From: Cytobacillus sp. IB215665
GTDB taxonomy: Bacteria > Bacillota > Bacilli > Bacillales > SM2101
Assembly (NCBI RefSeq): GCF_033963835.1
Contig: NZ_JAXBME010000001.1
Location: 124,001-188,000 of the forward strand
Length of the DNA stretch: 64,000 bases
Direction of reading: 5' to 3'
A program made the translations under genes and the position numbers. Positions 1 to 9,325 of this stretch are shown piece after piece (the first letter of the stretch is position 1; every line of letters starts with the position of its first letter). The notes under the pieces are model-generated. The model had not been told where the DNA came from. It worked only from the letters and a program-made list of their open reading frames with translations, and ran no database searches.

Positions 1-1
1 A

Positions 2-832
2 CTATTAGGAACAAGTAAAGCTGAATCACTCTCAGCAGCTGCCAATATTTTTGTTGGACAAACAGAGGCTCCACTAGTTGTTAGACCGTTTTTAGCGAAG
101 ATGACTCAGTCAGAGTTGTTTGCGGTAATGACAGGAGGTCTTGCTTCAGTTGCCGGATCAGTTTTAGTCGGATATTCATTATTAGGTGTTCCGCTAGAGT
201 ATTTGCTTGCTGCAAGTTTCATGGCTGCTCCTGCAGGTCTGATCATAGCAAAAATTATGATGCCAGAAACAGAAAAATCTGAGACGACTGATGATATTAA
301 GATGGAGAAAGATGTAGAATCCACTAATGTCGTCGATGCAGCAGCACGAGGAGCAAGTGTTGGTCTTCAGCTTGCGTTAAATATTGGTGCAATGCTACTT
401 GCATTTATTGCATTAATTGCGTTACTGAATGGTTTATTAGGTTGGGTAGGAAGTGGCTTAGGCTTTGAAGGTTTGACGATTGAAACAATTTTAGGGTATT
501 TATTTGCACCAATCGCTTTCGCAATAGGTGTACCGTGGGCCGAAGCTGTAACTGCTGGAGGATTTATCGGTCAAAAGTTAGTGTTAAATGAATTTGTGGC
601 ATATGCTTCTTTCGCTCCACAAATTGAAGACCTAACTCCGAAAACAGTTGCTGTTATAAGTTTTGCACTTTGTGGATTCGCAAATATATCTTCACTAGGT
701 ATTCTATTAGGTGGGCTAGGAAATTTAGCGCCAAATCGTCGTGGAGATATCGCAAGAATGGGATTGAAGGCAGTGTTAGCTGGAATGCTTGCGTCATTGC
801 TTAGTGCCGCTATCGCTGGAATGTTATTATAG
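2..832 (+). CDS. nupC: NupC-type concentrative nucleoside transporter, C-terminal part (5' end outside window)
   Basis: The reading frame is open from the first bases of the window, so this is the C-terminal ~276 residues of a protein that is usually near 390-400 aa. The frame reads [11 protein letters not shown] shortly after the window start, the substrate-binding signature of the concentrative nucleoside transporter (CNT) family. It is followed by several hydrophobic segments rich in Gly and Ala. CNT proteins import nucleosides by H+ or Na+ symport across the cytoplasmic membrane. The gene is followed by deoC, a XapX-type peptide and cdd, so the set forms an import and catabolism operon for (deoxy)nucleosides. 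An internal ATG at 101 lies after the signature and is not the start. Family assignment is secure; exact substrate range is inferred. Confidence 0.93.
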   Translation, partial: LLGTSKAESLSAAANIFVGQTEAPLVVRPFLAKMTQSELFAVMTGGLASVAGSVLVGYSLLGVPLEYLLAASFMAAPAGLIIAKIMMPETEKSETTDDIKMEKDVESTNVVDAAARGASVGLQLALNIGAMLLAFIALIALLNGLLGWVGSGLGFEGLTIETILGYLFAPIAFAIGVPWAEAVTAGGFIGQKLVLNEFVAYASFAPQIEDLTPKTVAVISFALCGFANISSLGILLGGLGNLAPNRRGDIARMGLKAVLAGMLASLLSAAIAGMLL

Positions 833-889
833 ATTAGAATATACAAATAGTTAGAGGGCTTAGTACTTTAATAAATGGAGGAAAATATT

Positions 890-1564
890 GTGAATAATAA
901 TTTAGCAAAAATGATTGATCATACTTTATTAAAACCTGAAACGCATCGTGAGGATATCGAGAAATTAGTTAATGAAGCGAAGGAATACAAATTTGCTTCA
1001 GTATGTGTAAATCCAACGTGGGTAAAGCTATCAGCTGAAATGTTAAATGAAACGCCAGAAGTAAAAGTATGTACAGTTATTGGATTCCCGTTAGGGGCAA
1101 CTACTCCTGAAGTGAAGGCATTTGAAACGAACAATGCGATTGAAAATGGAGCAACAGAAGTTGATATGGTTATCAATATTGGCGCATTAAAAAGTGGGAA
1201 CGATGAACTAGTTGAAAAAGATATTAAAGCAGTTGTTGAAGCTGCAAAAGGGAAAGCATTAACAAAGGTTATTATTGAGACATGCTTATTAACTGAAGAA
1301 GAGAAAGTCCGTGCTTGTGAATTATCCGTTCGTGCGGGAGCAGATTTTGTGAAAACTTCAACAGGCTTTTCAACAGGAGGCGCAACTGTCGAGGATATCG
1401 CACTAATGCGTAAAACGGTTGGACCTAATATCGGTGTGAAAGCATCTGGTGGTGTTCGAAACTTACAAGATGCTGACGCAATGACAGAAGCTGGTGCTAC
1501 TCGTATCGGAACGAGTTCTGGTGTAAAACTAGTAAAAGGCGAAGAATCAACGACTTCATATTAA
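890..1564 (+). CDS. deoC: Deoxyribose-phosphate aldolase
   Basis: Cleaves 2-deoxyribose-5-phosphate to glyceraldehyde-3-phosphate and acetaldehyde in deoxynucleoside catabolism; cytoplasmic class I aldolase. The 224-aa product has the usual family length. The Schiff-base lysine is K155 in FVKTSTGF, with D92 (VDMV) and K184 (GVKASGG) completing the active site. The ATG at 875 is part of the ribosome binding site (GGAGG at 877-881), so the GTG at 890, eight bases downstream, is chosen as start; it also gives the normal N terminus ending in [10 protein letters not shown]. It lies 57 nt behind nupC and ahead of a XapX peptide and cdd. The operon promoter is upstream of the window. Confidence 0.96.
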   Translation: MNNNLAKMIDHTLLKPETHREDIEKLVNEAKEYKFASVCVNPTWVKLSAEMLNETPEVKVCTVIGFPLGATTPEVKAFETNNAIENGATEVDMVINIGALKSGNDELVEKDIKAVVEAAKGKALTKVIIETCLLTEEEKVRACELSVRAGADFVKTSTGFSTGGATVEDIALMRKTVGPNIGVKASGGVRNLQDADAMTEAGATRIGTSSGVKLVKGEESTTSY

Positions 1565-1614
1565 GTCTCATTTCTTTAGTGTATGTTCAAAATATTTGAA
1601 AAGAAGGGTTAACA

Positions 1615-1788
1615 ATGAAAGAACTAGTCTTAAGTTTATTAGCTGGTATGATAATCGGCATTGTATTTAAAGCATTAAAACTTCCATTACCAGCTCCACC
1701 TGTTTTAGCAGGCGTGTTAGGAGTATTCGGTGTGTATCTTGGGGGAATTGTAGCAAACTGGTTATTCGGTATGTTTTTCCAAAGCTAA
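1615..1788 (+). CDS. XapX-domain small membrane protein (DUF1427)
   Basis: A 57-aa ORF with ATG at 1615, behind a GAAGGG ribosome binding site. It has a hydrophobic N-terminal helix (LVLSLLAGMIIGIVF), a short K-LPLPAPPV-AG loop and a second hydrophobic stretch ending in WLFGMFFQS. This pattern is that of the XapX domain, first known from the E. coli xanthosine operon. The function of the family is unknown. Its place between deoC and cdd, behind a nucleoside transporter, supports a role in nucleoside uptake or salvage, perhaps as a transporter accessory peptide; this is inference. It is easy to miss because of its size, but reading frame, start signal and context all agree. Confidence 0.8.
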   Translation: MKELVLSLLAGMIIGIVFKALKLPLPAPPVLAGVLGVFGVYLGGIVANWLFGMFFQS

Positions 1789-1824
1789 ATCAAATTTAGA
1801 AGGTTTATTTCTTATCTAATAGTG

Positions 1825-2375
<551 letters not shown>

Positions 2376-2393
2376 TATGCAACAAAACTAATA

Positions 2394-2425
2394 GGCAGAC
2401 CTAATAACAATAGGTCTGCTTTTTG
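2394..2425 (+). terminator. Rho-independent terminator after cdd
   Basis: Perfect 9-bp stem GCAGACCTA/TAGGTCTGC with a short loop and a T tract (2420-2424). It ends the nupC-deoC-xapX-cdd operon. Confidence 0.85.
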
Positions 2426-2454
2426 TATGGAAAATGTTAGTTAAGAATTTGAAG

Positions 2455-2565
2455 AAGTCTTCTTTCGGCATAGATTGTTGATTTTCCCACAAAGAATAAG
2501 CAAGCACAACTGTTCATTTGTCCATTTTTAGCGAAAATTGCAACAAGGTTTACGAAAAGAACCTT
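2455..2565 (+). repeat. 165-bp family element, internally deleted copy
   Basis: The left end (AAGTCTTCTTTCGGCAT, then GATTGTTG) and right end (GCAACAAGGTTTACGAAAAGAACCTT) match the repeat family described in the findings. The conserved core is missing, leaving 111 bp. Confidence 0.6.
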
Positions 2566-2670
2566 GATGAATAATTAATTTTACCATCGGTAAAAATGGT
2601 TGAAAACTTTTCTCCATGTTTTGAAACTAATTGCCTTAACGATACGTATAAAAGATAACAGGAATAAACT

Positions 2671-2751
2671 TGTTTACAAAATGTAACAATGCTAATATAA
2701 GGGAAAAATAACCTTAATATTCGAATTTTTTATGTGCAGTGTTACATTTTG
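2671..2751 (+). promoter_or_regulatory. Candidate xpaC promoter with palindrome and inverted repeat
   Basis: A -35 TTTACA (2673-2678), 17-bp spacer and -10 TATAAG (2696-2701) precede xpaC. The -35 box lies inside the near-palindrome TGTTTACAAAATGTAACA (2671-2688). The 12-mer CAAAATGTAACA (2677-2688) returns as an exact inverted copy, TGTTACATTTTG, at 2740-2751, downstream of the expected start point. This layout fits an operator with two sites; the regulator is not known. Confidence 0.45.
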
Positions 2752-2778
2752 AACTCTATAGTTAGGAGAAGAGTGAAC

Positions 2779-3450
2779 ATGAAAAAATTGATCCTTCATA
2801 CTATAAGAATAGCTATTTCATTTAGTATAAGTGTTGTTAGTGCGGTTGTGCTTTTCTTTGTGACTGATTATATATGGTGGGCAGCTATTTTAGGTGGGGG
2901 TGCCACTTACTTTCTCGTTTCGGCAATATTTCGCAGAAAATTTTTACCGGCTAGTAAGGACGTTGTAAAAGAAGAAAGGGCGTATGTTAAGAAAAACATT
3001 CGTGAGATAAAGCCTAAAATTAAAGAAATTGGGAGCTATCGATACAAAGTACGCTCTATTAGAGTATATCAAACAGTGAGTAAGGTTCATAAAATTCTTA
3101 AGCAGATTTTAGAGATAGCTGAAAGAGAGCCACAGCGATATAGAAACGTTCAATCTGTTTTTACGACATATGTGGACTCAACATTACTTATTGTAAAAAA
3201 ATATTCTGAGTTGGCTTCACAACCAGTCAAAAACAAGGAATTGTATATATCGATGAGAGAAGTTGAGGAAACACTTGAAGAGTTAGCAGCATCCATAGAA
3301 AAAGAACTCCTACAAATCCTTTCAGAGGACATTACAGACCTTGATATAGAATGTAAACTAGTAAAGCAGTCTCTCCAAGAAACCGGTTATTCATTTGAAG
3401 CGCGTACGAAAGAACAGACTGCTTCAGCAAAAAACAACATTATTAAATGA
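2779..3450 (+). CDS. xpaC: XpaC family protein
   Basis: 223-aa protein related to B. subtilis XpaC, named for a 5-bromo-4-chloro-indolyl phosphate hydrolysis phenotype; its biochemical role is not established. Two hydrophobic segments occupy roughly residues 5-50 (TIRIAISFSISVVSAVVLFF and WWAAILGGGATYFLVSA), followed by a basic, mostly helical, Glu/Lys-rich cytoplasmic part. The start at 2779 is chosen because AGGAG lies ten bases upstream; the upstream in-frame start at 2734 lacks a ribosome binding site. It is followed 50 nt later by telA, the same pair as xpaC-yaaN in B. subtilis, suggesting joint action at the membrane. Confidence 0.85.
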   Translation: MKKLILHTIRIAISFSISVVSAVVLFFVTDYIWWAAILGGGATYFLVSAIFRRKFLPASKDVVKEERAYVKKNIREIKPKIKEIGSYRYKVRSIRVYQTVSKVHKILKQILEIAEREPQRYRNVQSVFTTYVDSTLLIVKKYSELASQPVKNKELYISMREVEETLEELAASIEKELLQILSEDITDLDIECKLVKQSLQETGYSFEARTKEQTASAKNNIIK

Positions 3451-3500
3451 GCGATATTGCTTAGCGCTACTCGCTATAGTAGAAGAAAGGGGAAAAAAGA

Positions 3501-4682
3501 ATGAATGAAAAAGAATTAAACCTTCAAATGAATCGATTAGATACAGCTAATATTGATACACTACTAGAAAATCCATTTGGTGACCCACAGCGTTCATTAA
3601 TGAATGAACAAAGTACTGAAACAGTAGAACCAACAAAGCTTATTTTAACTTTGAAGCCCGAACATCAAGTAAAGGCCAAATCATTAGCTGAGCAAATAGA
3701 CCCTACTAACCAGCAAGCAATTGTTCAATACGGTGTAGCGGCTCAGGCAGAGTTATCTAAGTTTTCTCATGATATGTTAAATCATGTTCAAACGAAAGAT
3801 GCAGGTCCAGTAGGCGAAGTAATAACAGAATTAATGAGTAGAATTAAAGAGGTAAATCCAGAAGACTTCGAAGTACAAAAACGTGGTTTCTTCTCTCGAA
3901 TATTTGGCTCTTTTGCTCAATCAGTAAATAATATACTGTCGAAGTATCAGAAGATTGGACTTGAAATTGATAAAATAGGCGATAAGCTTGAAAAGAACCG
4001 ACAAATGCTATTTCGTGATATTATGATGCTTGATACTTTATACGAGAAAAATAAGGAGTATTTTGAAGCATTAAACATATATATTGCCGCTGCTGAAGTG
4101 AAGCTAGAAGACCTTCGAACGAATACAATCCCCATCTTGCAACAAAAAGCACAATCATCTGGTAATCAAATGGAGATTCAAGAAATAAATGACCTTATGC
4201 AATTTGTTGATCGATTAGAAAAGCGAACTCATGATTTAAAGTTGAGCAGGCAAATTACAATTCAAACTGCTCCACAAATTCGAATGATTCAAAATATGAA
4301 TCAGACATTAGTTGAACGAATTCAGTCTTCAATACTTACTGCGATTCCACTTTGGAAAAATCAAATTGTTATAGCGATTACTCTTTTCCGCCAAAAGAAA
4401 GCTGTTGAGGCACAAAAGCAAGTAACAAAAACAACGAACGAGTTACTATTAAAAAACTCTGATATGCTTAAAGCAAATACAATTGATGTTGCGAAGGAAA
4501 ATGAAAAGGGAGTAGTAGATATTGAAACACTAAAGCAAACACAAACGAATTTATTAACAACATTAGAAGAAACGTTAAAAATTCAGCAAGAAGGCAGAAT
4601 GAAGCGCCAACAAATTGAAAAGGATATTACAACGATGGAACAGGATTTAAAAAACAAGTTATTATCGATGAAAAATGCATAA
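3501..4682 (+). CDS. telA: TelA family toxic anion resistance protein
   Basis: 393-aa soluble, highly helical protein of the TelA/YaaN family. Members are linked to tellurite and other toxic-anion or envelope-stress tolerance, with no firm biochemical activity. The family landmarks are seen: KRGFFSRIFG in the middle, the conserved DKIGDKLEKNRQMLFRDI helix, then LDTLYEKNKEYFEALNIYIAAAE, and LTAIPLWKNQIVIAITLFRQ near residue 290. Several stretches look like coiled coil. Ribosome binding site GAAGAAAGGGG precedes ATG 3501. Probably co-transcribed with xpaC. Confidence 0.9.
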   Translation: MNEKELNLQMNRLDTANIDTLLENPFGDPQRSLMNEQSTETVEPTKLILTLKPEHQVKAKSLAEQIDPTNQQAIVQYGVAAQAELSKFSHDMLNHVQTKDAGPVGEVITELMSRIKEVNPEDFEVQKRGFFSRIFGSFAQSVNNILSKYQKIGLEIDKIGDKLEKNRQMLFRDIMMLDTLYEKNKEYFEALNIYIAAAEVKLEDLRTNTIPILQQKAQSSGNQMEIQEINDLMQFVDRLEKRTHDLKLSRQITIQTAPQIRMIQNMNQTLVERIQSSILTAIPLWKNQIVIAITLFRQKKAVEAQKQVTKTTNELLLKNSDMLKANTIDVAKENEKGVVDIETLKQTQTNLLTTLEETLKIQQEGRMKRQQIEKDITTMEQDLKNKLLSMKNA

Positions 4683-4691
4683 TGTGCTTGA

Positions 4692-4734
4692 AAGGTTCTA
4701 TTTGTAAACTTTGTTGCTTTAGTTGCAGTATTTG
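4692..4734 (-). repeat. 165-bp family element, right-end fragment
   Basis: AAGGTTCTATTTGTAAACTTTGTTGCT directly behind telA, split here as AAGGTTCTATTTG and TAAACTTTGTTGCT, matches the right end of the family in reverse orientation. The other end is not clear. Confidence 0.5.
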
Positions 4735-4770
4735 AACAGGCAATGTAAAAATGAAAACTATAAAAGGTCA

Positions 4771-4826
4771 GCCTATAATAAGGTACAAGCTAGTCGTTGT
4801 ACCTTATTGTAGGCTGTTTTGTTTTG
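4771..4826 (+). terminator. Terminator after telA
   Basis: Long 18-bp stem beginning GCCTATAATAAGGTACAA and ending TTGTACCTTATTGTAGGC, followed by TGTTTTGTTTTG. The rest of the gap to 5143 holds no gene that I can support. Confidence 0.85.
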
Positions 4827-5143
4827 ACCTGCTTTTATATTTAATTCTTACCATATGCACCATCGTGATATCCAAATAAAACCATTATAAGCAAACAATT
4901 ATGAAAATAGCATTTGTTTATTTTGACTATTGTCGCCTTAATTGTTGATTTACTTATTAAGGTATTGAAAGCAATTGTAGGCAAGTGGATAGAATAACCA
5001 TTTAGCTGTTCTAATTTAGTTGGAATTTCAACAAATTTTACCAACAGACCCTTTATTTAAGAACTTGTAAAATAAGCTGTAATTTGAATAAGTGAGGGGG
5101 AATATATATAAGTAAATAGGACAAGTAAAGGGACTGAATAACA

Positions 5144-6190
5144 ATGAAAAAGGGGATAAGAATAACGCTGTTTGTTATTGTACTATTCGGTTGTATAGGT
5201 GGATACTATTATATTAAACTTAAGCCGGTAAATCATTTTGCTGAAAATAACATACCGCAAATAGCAACACCTGAAAAGATAGGCGAATTAAAAGTGCAAG
5301 ACAGTCTTCAAAGTGAGGAAGAAGGAGAGAAACGAGAAGAAAATGCTGATATCACAAAAGGTAGGAAGGCTATTCACTTACAAAAAAAGAATCTAGATAA
5401 GAAATACAAACAAGTTGATAGCTTTAATTTGTTACTTCTAGGCCTTGACGCACGTGAACAAGAAGCATCACGTACAGATGTAATTATGCTTGCAAATATC
5501 CATCCCGAACAAGAGAAGATAACGGTTTTATCTATTCCGCGCGATACATTAGTTCAAGTAGAGGGTGTAGGTGCCACTAAGATTAATCACGCTCATTTAC
5601 TTGGAGAGCTTAAAGGCGGTAATGGATCTGGGACGGAAGCTACAATACAAACGGTAAGTAACTTATGTAAGTGCACAATTAATTATTATGTGAAGACAAA
5701 TTTTGAAGGCTTTATAGATGTTGTGGATGCCGTGGGTGGTATTGAAATAGAGCTAAAGGAACCTATAACATTGACAGATAAAAATATTACGCTTGATAAT
5801 AATAATGTTCTTTATCTTGATGGGGATCTAGCTTTGTCACTTGTTAGAGAACGTAAATCATTGTCTGAAGGAGATTTTGGGCGCCAGCAACATCAAGCAC
5901 TCGTACTAAAATCATTAGTCAAGACAGCCCTCCAGCCAAAGAATATTCCAAAGGTACCCACCATTTATCGAAACGTTAAACAAGCAATAATTGATACAAA
6001 CGTATCTGAAAGTGATATCTTTAGTATGGCTATGCTTTTTAAAGGTATTACAACCGAAGATATCTCCTATTTTCAATTACCAGGAAATGAAGGATATGCG
6101 ATGGATCCTTTAGTTAATTCGCGATTGTATTATTGGATACCTGATGTGAATGAGATGAATGAACTATTGAAACATTTCAATAAAGAATAA
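5144..6190 (+). CDS. LytR-CpsA-Psr (LCP) family cell-wall glycopolymer ligase
   Basis: 348 aa. One N-terminal membrane anchor (residues ~5-25, ITLFVIVLFGCIGGYYYI), a charged linker, then the extracellular LCP domain from about residue 95. Seen in the domain: NLLLLGLDAREQE-SRTDVIMLANIHP, VLSIPRDT with the conserved Arg-Asp, KINHAH, VDAVGGIEIEL, and LVRERKS-EGDFGRQQHQ with the family Arg residues. LCP enzymes move teichoic acids or other anionic polymers from undecaprenyl-pyrophosphate carriers to peptidoglycan. It appears monocistronic with its own weak AAAGGGA ribosome binding site. Which TagT/U/V-like paralogue it is cannot be told from sequence alone. Confidence 0.92.
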   Translation: MKKGIRITLFVIVLFGCIGGYYYIKLKPVNHFAENNIPQIATPEKIGELKVQDSLQSEEEGEKREENADITKGRKAIHLQKKNLDKKYKQVDSFNLLLLGLDAREQEASRTDVIMLANIHPEQEKITVLSIPRDTLVQVEGVGATKINHAHLLGELKGGNGSGTEATIQTVSNLCKCTINYYVKTNFEGFIDVVDAVGGIEIELKEPITLTDKNITLDNNNVLYLDGDLALSLVRERKSLSEGDFGRQQHQALVLKSLVKTALQPKNIPKVPTIYRNVKQAIIDTNVSESDIFSMAMLFKGITTEDISYFQLPGNEGYAMDPLVNSRLYYWIPDVNEMNELLKHFNKE

Positions 6191-6232
6191 TATATTAGTA
6201 GTAATGATATGAAAGTTGATAGGTGGTTTTGT

Positions 6233-6913
6233 ATGATAATACTTAATAATGACTGGTCACAATTATTAGCAGGAGAATTTAACAAGTCGTATTATAAAAA
6301 ACTACGTCAAACATTGAAACACGAATATAGTACAGAAACGATTTACCCTGATATGTATAGTATATTTAATGCTTTACATCATACGCCTTATCATAAAGTG
6401 AAAGTTGTCATTATTGGACAAGACCCTTATCATGGTCCAAATCAGGCACATGGCTTAAGCTTTTCGGTTCAACCTGGTATTCCTGTTCCACCCTCGCTAA
6501 AAAATATATATAAAGAATTACATAACGACATAGGGTGTACTATACCGAACCATGGATATTTATTAAAGTGGACACAAGAAGGGGTATTGTTGTTAAATAC
6601 AACATTAACTGTGAGGAAAGGACAGCCTAGCTCTCATCGAGGACTTGGGTGGGAATTGTTCACAGACAAAGTAATTGAAGTATTAAATGAACGTGAAAAG
6701 CCGGTAATTTTTATCCTTTGGGGTAGACATGCTCAAGAAAAACAAAAGCTAGTTTCAAATAGTTATCACTATATAATTGAGTCACCTCATCCAAGTCCTT
6801 TTTCTGCTAATCGTGGTTTTTTTGGCAGTAATCCCTTTTCAAAAGCCAATAGTTATTTAAGGCAAATTGGTAGCGAAGAAATTGATTGGCAAATCGACCC
6901 GCTAAATGCTTAG
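6233..6913 (+). CDS. ung: Uracil-DNA glycosylase (family 1)
   Basis: Removes uracil from DNA as first step of base excision repair. 226 aa, usual length. The water-activating loop GQDPYHG (D64) and the leucine/His loop HPSPFS (H186) are both present, as is the [14 protein letters not shown] segment. ATG 6233 is chosen over ATG 6209 because AGGTGG lies six bases upstream and the family N terminus starts here. It occupies the same position as ung (ywdG) of B. subtilis, upstream of ywdI and ywdK. Confidence 0.97.
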   Translation: MIILNNDWSQLLAGEFNKSYYKKLRQTLKHEYSTETIYPDMYSIFNALHHTPYHKVKVVIIGQDPYHGPNQAHGLSFSVQPGIPVPPSLKNIYKELHNDIGCTIPNHGYLLKWTQEGVLLLNTTLTVRKGQPSSHRGLGWELFTDKVIEVLNEREKPVIFILWGRHAQEKQKLVSNSYHYIIESPHPSPFSANRGFFGSNPFSKANSYLRQIGSEEIDWQIDPLNA

Positions 6914-6916
6914 GTA

Positions 6917-7085
6917 AAGGCTGTTTACGCATTGATTGTTGTTTTTCGTACTAAGGGGAAAAACACGCACACAATCTAGCGTTAGCGGCAATTTTTTTTA
7001 CTATAAAAATTTTGTGGCTTGGATAAAATGTATCTAATTGTAAAAAGTTTAAAATAAATAAAATGAGTTTACGAAAACACCCTAG
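6917..7085 (+). repeat. 165-bp family element, degenerate full-length copy
   Basis: Starts four bases behind the ung stop codon with AAGGCTGTTTACGCATTGAT and ends with GAGTTTACGAAAACACCCT, 169 bp in total. The core GTTCGTGGCATC is degraded to GTTAGCGGCAAT. Confidence 0.6.
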
Positions 7086-7181
7086 GTATACTATTAAAGG
7101 TATAATTGCTGAACCGTGTAGATGATAGTGATACAATAAAAACACAATATAATTAATGGGGAGCATAAAGGGTGAAATAAT

Positions 7182-7364
7182 ATGAGTGACCAAAGAATAA
7201 ATTGTTTTAATTGTACACATTTTTACACAACGTGGGATCCAAAATTCCCAAGAGGCTGCAAAGCTTTTAATTTTAAAACAGACATTATTCCATCCTTACG
7301 TGTATTCCAATCATCAGGGAAGTCGTGCATGAAATTTCAGGAGAAGAGAAAAAGAGGATCTTGA
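7182..7364 (+). CDS. Small Cys-rich conserved hypothetical protein
   Basis: 60 aa, basic, with an N-terminal C-x2-C pair (CFNCTHF) followed by YTTWDPKFPRGCKAFNFKT and a later Cys (GKSCMKF). The four Cys residues suggest metal binding, but I do not recognise a named family. The ATG at 7182 has AAGGGTG upstream. It ends 16 nt before the K+ channel gene, and the ribosome binding site of that gene overlaps this gap, so the two are probably co-transcribed. B. subtilis has no equivalent pair between ung and ywdI to my knowledge. Function unknown. Confidence 0.7.
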   Translation: MSDQRINCFNCTHFYTTWDPKFPRGCKAFNFKTDIIPSLRVFQSSGKSCMKFQEKRKRGS

Positions 7365-7380
7365 AAAAAGGAGGGGCGTG

Positions 7381-8379
7381 GTGAAAGTATCCAAACATAT
7401 CGTTATTTCTTTAATAGGAATGACGATAATTATTATAGTTGGAGGACTTGGGTTTGCCTTTCTTGAAGGGATAAGTTTTTTCGATGCTTTGTGGATGACA
7501 GCAATTACCGTATTGACGGTAGGTTACGGTGATATCATACCTCAAACAATAGGTGGGCGTATATTTGGCTTGCTCATTATACCTGTTGGAGTTGGACTAG
7601 TAGGGTATACACTAGCAGCAATGTCGGCTGCAATTATTGAAGGAAAGTTATCACAAAGTGTATGGAGGCGGCGTATGCATCAACAAATTGAAAATCTATC
7701 AAATCATATGATTATTTGCGGAATAGGTCGTGTAGGTGAACAAGTGCTGCAGAGATTTGTTCAAGAAGGTGTTCAAGTTGTTGTTATTGAACGTGATAAA
7801 GAAAGATTGGAACAAATAGAAGAGAATTTCCTATACATAGTAGGTGACGCAACTGAGGATCGGGTTTTATATAATGCAGGGATAGAACGAGCAAAAGGGT
7901 TAGTAGCAACGCTACCTGATGATGCTTCAAATGTATTTGTGTCATTAACTGCAAAAGGATTAAACCCAAATATTCAAATTGTGGCTAGAGCAGAAAAAGT
8001 TGAATCTGAAGAAAAGCTTCGCATTGCTGGAGCAAGCAAAGTTATTAATCCTTCCTCTCTAGGGGGGAGAAGGATGGCAATGTCAGTTGTAAAACCCATC
8101 AGTGTTGACTACATAGATACGATTCTCCAATTAGGTAAAGACGAATACGGGGTCGAAGAAATTATGATCCAACCTAGATCAAAAGTTGTCAATATCTCTT
8201 TACGAGATAATAACATTCGCAGTGTGTACGGTGTTACGATTGTAGCGATAAAAAGAAAACATAGGCTAATTAGTAACCCTCACCCGGATGAACTATTAAA
8301 AGAAGGCGACTTAACAATTGTGTTTGGTACAGAGGGTCAATTAGTGAAATTTGAAGAAGCTACAAAACCTAGTATATAA
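7381..8379 (+). CDS. Two-TM potassium channel with RCK (TrkA-N/TrkA-C) domains
   Basis: 332 aa. Transmembrane segments at about residues 7-28 and 57-80 flank a pore helix and the K+ selectivity filter TVGYGD (46-51). A Rossmann-type TrkA-N domain begins at MIICGIGRVGEQVL (~110) and contains VVVIERDKERL and VGDATED. A TrkA-C domain ends the protein (VNISLRDNNIRSVYGVTIVAIKR). This architecture is that of MthK and YugO-type ligand-gated K+ channels. Two adjacent GTG codons are possible starts (7378 and 7381); 7381 has the better spacing from AAGGAGG at 7369-7375. Ligand (Ca2+, nucleotide or other) cannot be deduced here. Confidence 0.92.
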   Translation: MKVSKHIVISLIGMTIIIIVGGLGFAFLEGISFFDALWMTAITVLTVGYGDIIPQTIGGRIFGLLIIPVGVGLVGYTLAAMSAAIIEGKLSQSVWRRRMHQQIENLSNHMIICGIGRVGEQVLQRFVQEGVQVVVIERDKERLEQIEENFLYIVGDATEDRVLYNAGIERAKGLVATLPDDASNVFVSLTAKGLNPNIQIVARAEKVESEEKLRIAGASKVINPSSLGGRRMAMSVVKPISVDYIDTILQLGKDEYGVEEIMIQPRSKVVNISLRDNNIRSVYGVTIVAIKRKHRLISNPHPDELLKEGDLTIVFGTEGQLVKFEEATKPSI

Positions 8380-8413
8380 TAATCATTTATTCTGTACTTT
8401 TTGAACTTTCTTA

Positions 8414-8582
8414 AAGGCTGTTTTCGCATTAATTGTTGCTTTTCGTACTAAGAGCCAAACACGTACATAATTAGTGTTCGTGGCATCTTTTCTTCTGTAC
8501 AACAATGACTAACCAAGTAAAACCACTTTTTCTTTGTACAAATTGAATAACAATAGCAACAAAGTTTATGAAAAGAGCCTTC
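8414..8582 (+). repeat. 165-bp family element, full copy
   Basis: 169 bp. Left end AAGGCTGTTTTCGCATTAAT, core GTTCGTGGCATCTTTTCTTC, right end GTTTATGAAAAGAGCCTT. One of the best-preserved copies; lies between the K+ channel gene and ywdI. Confidence 0.85.
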
Positions 8583-8613
8583 TCAAAAAATATAACCACA
8601 GGAGGTGGGGAGT

Positions 8614-8865
8614 TTGGAGGTACCAGTTCAAATGATACTTGATAAAATTGGTGAGGAGCTGTCAAAAGCAAACCAGTCAAATGATGAGGGCAGATTTCGA
8701 GAACATATTGCTAGCATCCACTCTTTGTGTGATGTCGTATTATCATCTAATTCTATAGAGGGCAATCGCAAAAAAACGATACCAGAAATACAACAAATGT
8801 CAACTAAACAACATAAGAAAGTAAATGTAGAAGAAGCAAATGGAGATTCATTGCTAGATTTTTAA
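8614..8865 (+). CDS. ywdI: YwdI-like conserved protein (DUF5327 type)
   Basis: 83-aa hydrophilic, helical protein. The N-terminal pattern VPVQMILDKIGEELSKA...REHIASIHSLCDVVL fits the YwdI family of Bacillaceae, which is of unknown function. The start is TTG 8614, eight bases behind GGAGG (8601-8605); the GTG at 8605 overlaps that ribosome binding site and is rejected. It is followed 19 nt later by ywdK, as in B. subtilis, and precedes gerQ-cwlJ in the same local order. No catalytic motif is visible. Confidence 0.75.
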   Translation: MEVPVQMILDKIGEELSKANQSNDEGRFREHIASIHSLCDVVLSSNSIEGNRKKTIPEIQQMSTKQHKKVNVEEANGDSLLDF

Positions 8866-8884
8866 AATAGGGGGACTAACAAAC

Positions 8885-9256
8885 ATGAAAATATTGCTAA
8901 TGATTGGAGCAATTAATGGTTTTTTAGCGGTAGCACTAGGAGCATTTGGTGCACACGGTTTAGAGGGGAAAATTCCAGCAAAGTATATAGAGACATGGAA
9001 AACTGGCGTGACTTATCAAATGTTTCATACTACAGCAATCATGATTATCGCTTTGATTGCAGGGAAATTTCCAAATACACCTTCCCTTACGTGGGCTGGT
9101 TGGTTTATGTTAATTGGAATTATTTTATTTTCCGGAAGCCTTTACGTTCTAAGTGTTACTCAAGTAAAAGTGTTAGGAGCAATCACACCATTAGGAGGTG
9201 TGGCTTTCTTAATTGGATGGGTACTGCTCGGATATGCAGTCATGAAACATATATAA
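8885..9256 (+). CDS. ywdK: DUF423 membrane protein YwdK
   Basis: 123 aa with four hydrophobic segments. The DUF423 signature GAFGAHGLEGKI is at residues ~18-30, and LIALIAGKFP, WAGWFMLIGIILFSGSLYVL and ITPLGGVAFLIGWVLLGYA follow. The family is widespread and of unknown function. A GGGGG ribosome binding site lies before ATG 8885. A second ORF at 8995 in another frame is a shadow. Likely co-transcribed with ywdI and ended by the terminator at 9257. Confidence 0.88.
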   Translation: MKILLMIGAINGFLAVALGAFGAHGLEGKIPAKYIETWKTGVTYQMFHTTAIMIIALIAGKFPNTPSLTWAGWFMLIGIILFSGSLYVLSVTQVKVLGAITPLGGVAFLIGWVLLGYAVMKHI

Positions 9257-9305
9257 AAAAGGGGGGTGTCTTAGTCGAATTTCGACAAATAGACTCCCCT
9301 TTTCT
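9257..9305 (+). terminator. Terminator after ywdK
   Basis: Stem built on AAAAGGGGGGTGTCT and AGACTCCCCTTTT, closed by an inner GTCGAA/TTCGAC hairpin, ending in a T run, one base behind the stop codon. Confidence 0.85.
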
Positions 9306-9325
9306 ATTGGTAAAGCACTTTTCAT

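Noticed and set aside
4841-5044. 67-codon minus-strand ORF between telA and the LCP gene
   Set aside because: No ribosome binding site, no recognisable features and no neighbours in the same direction.
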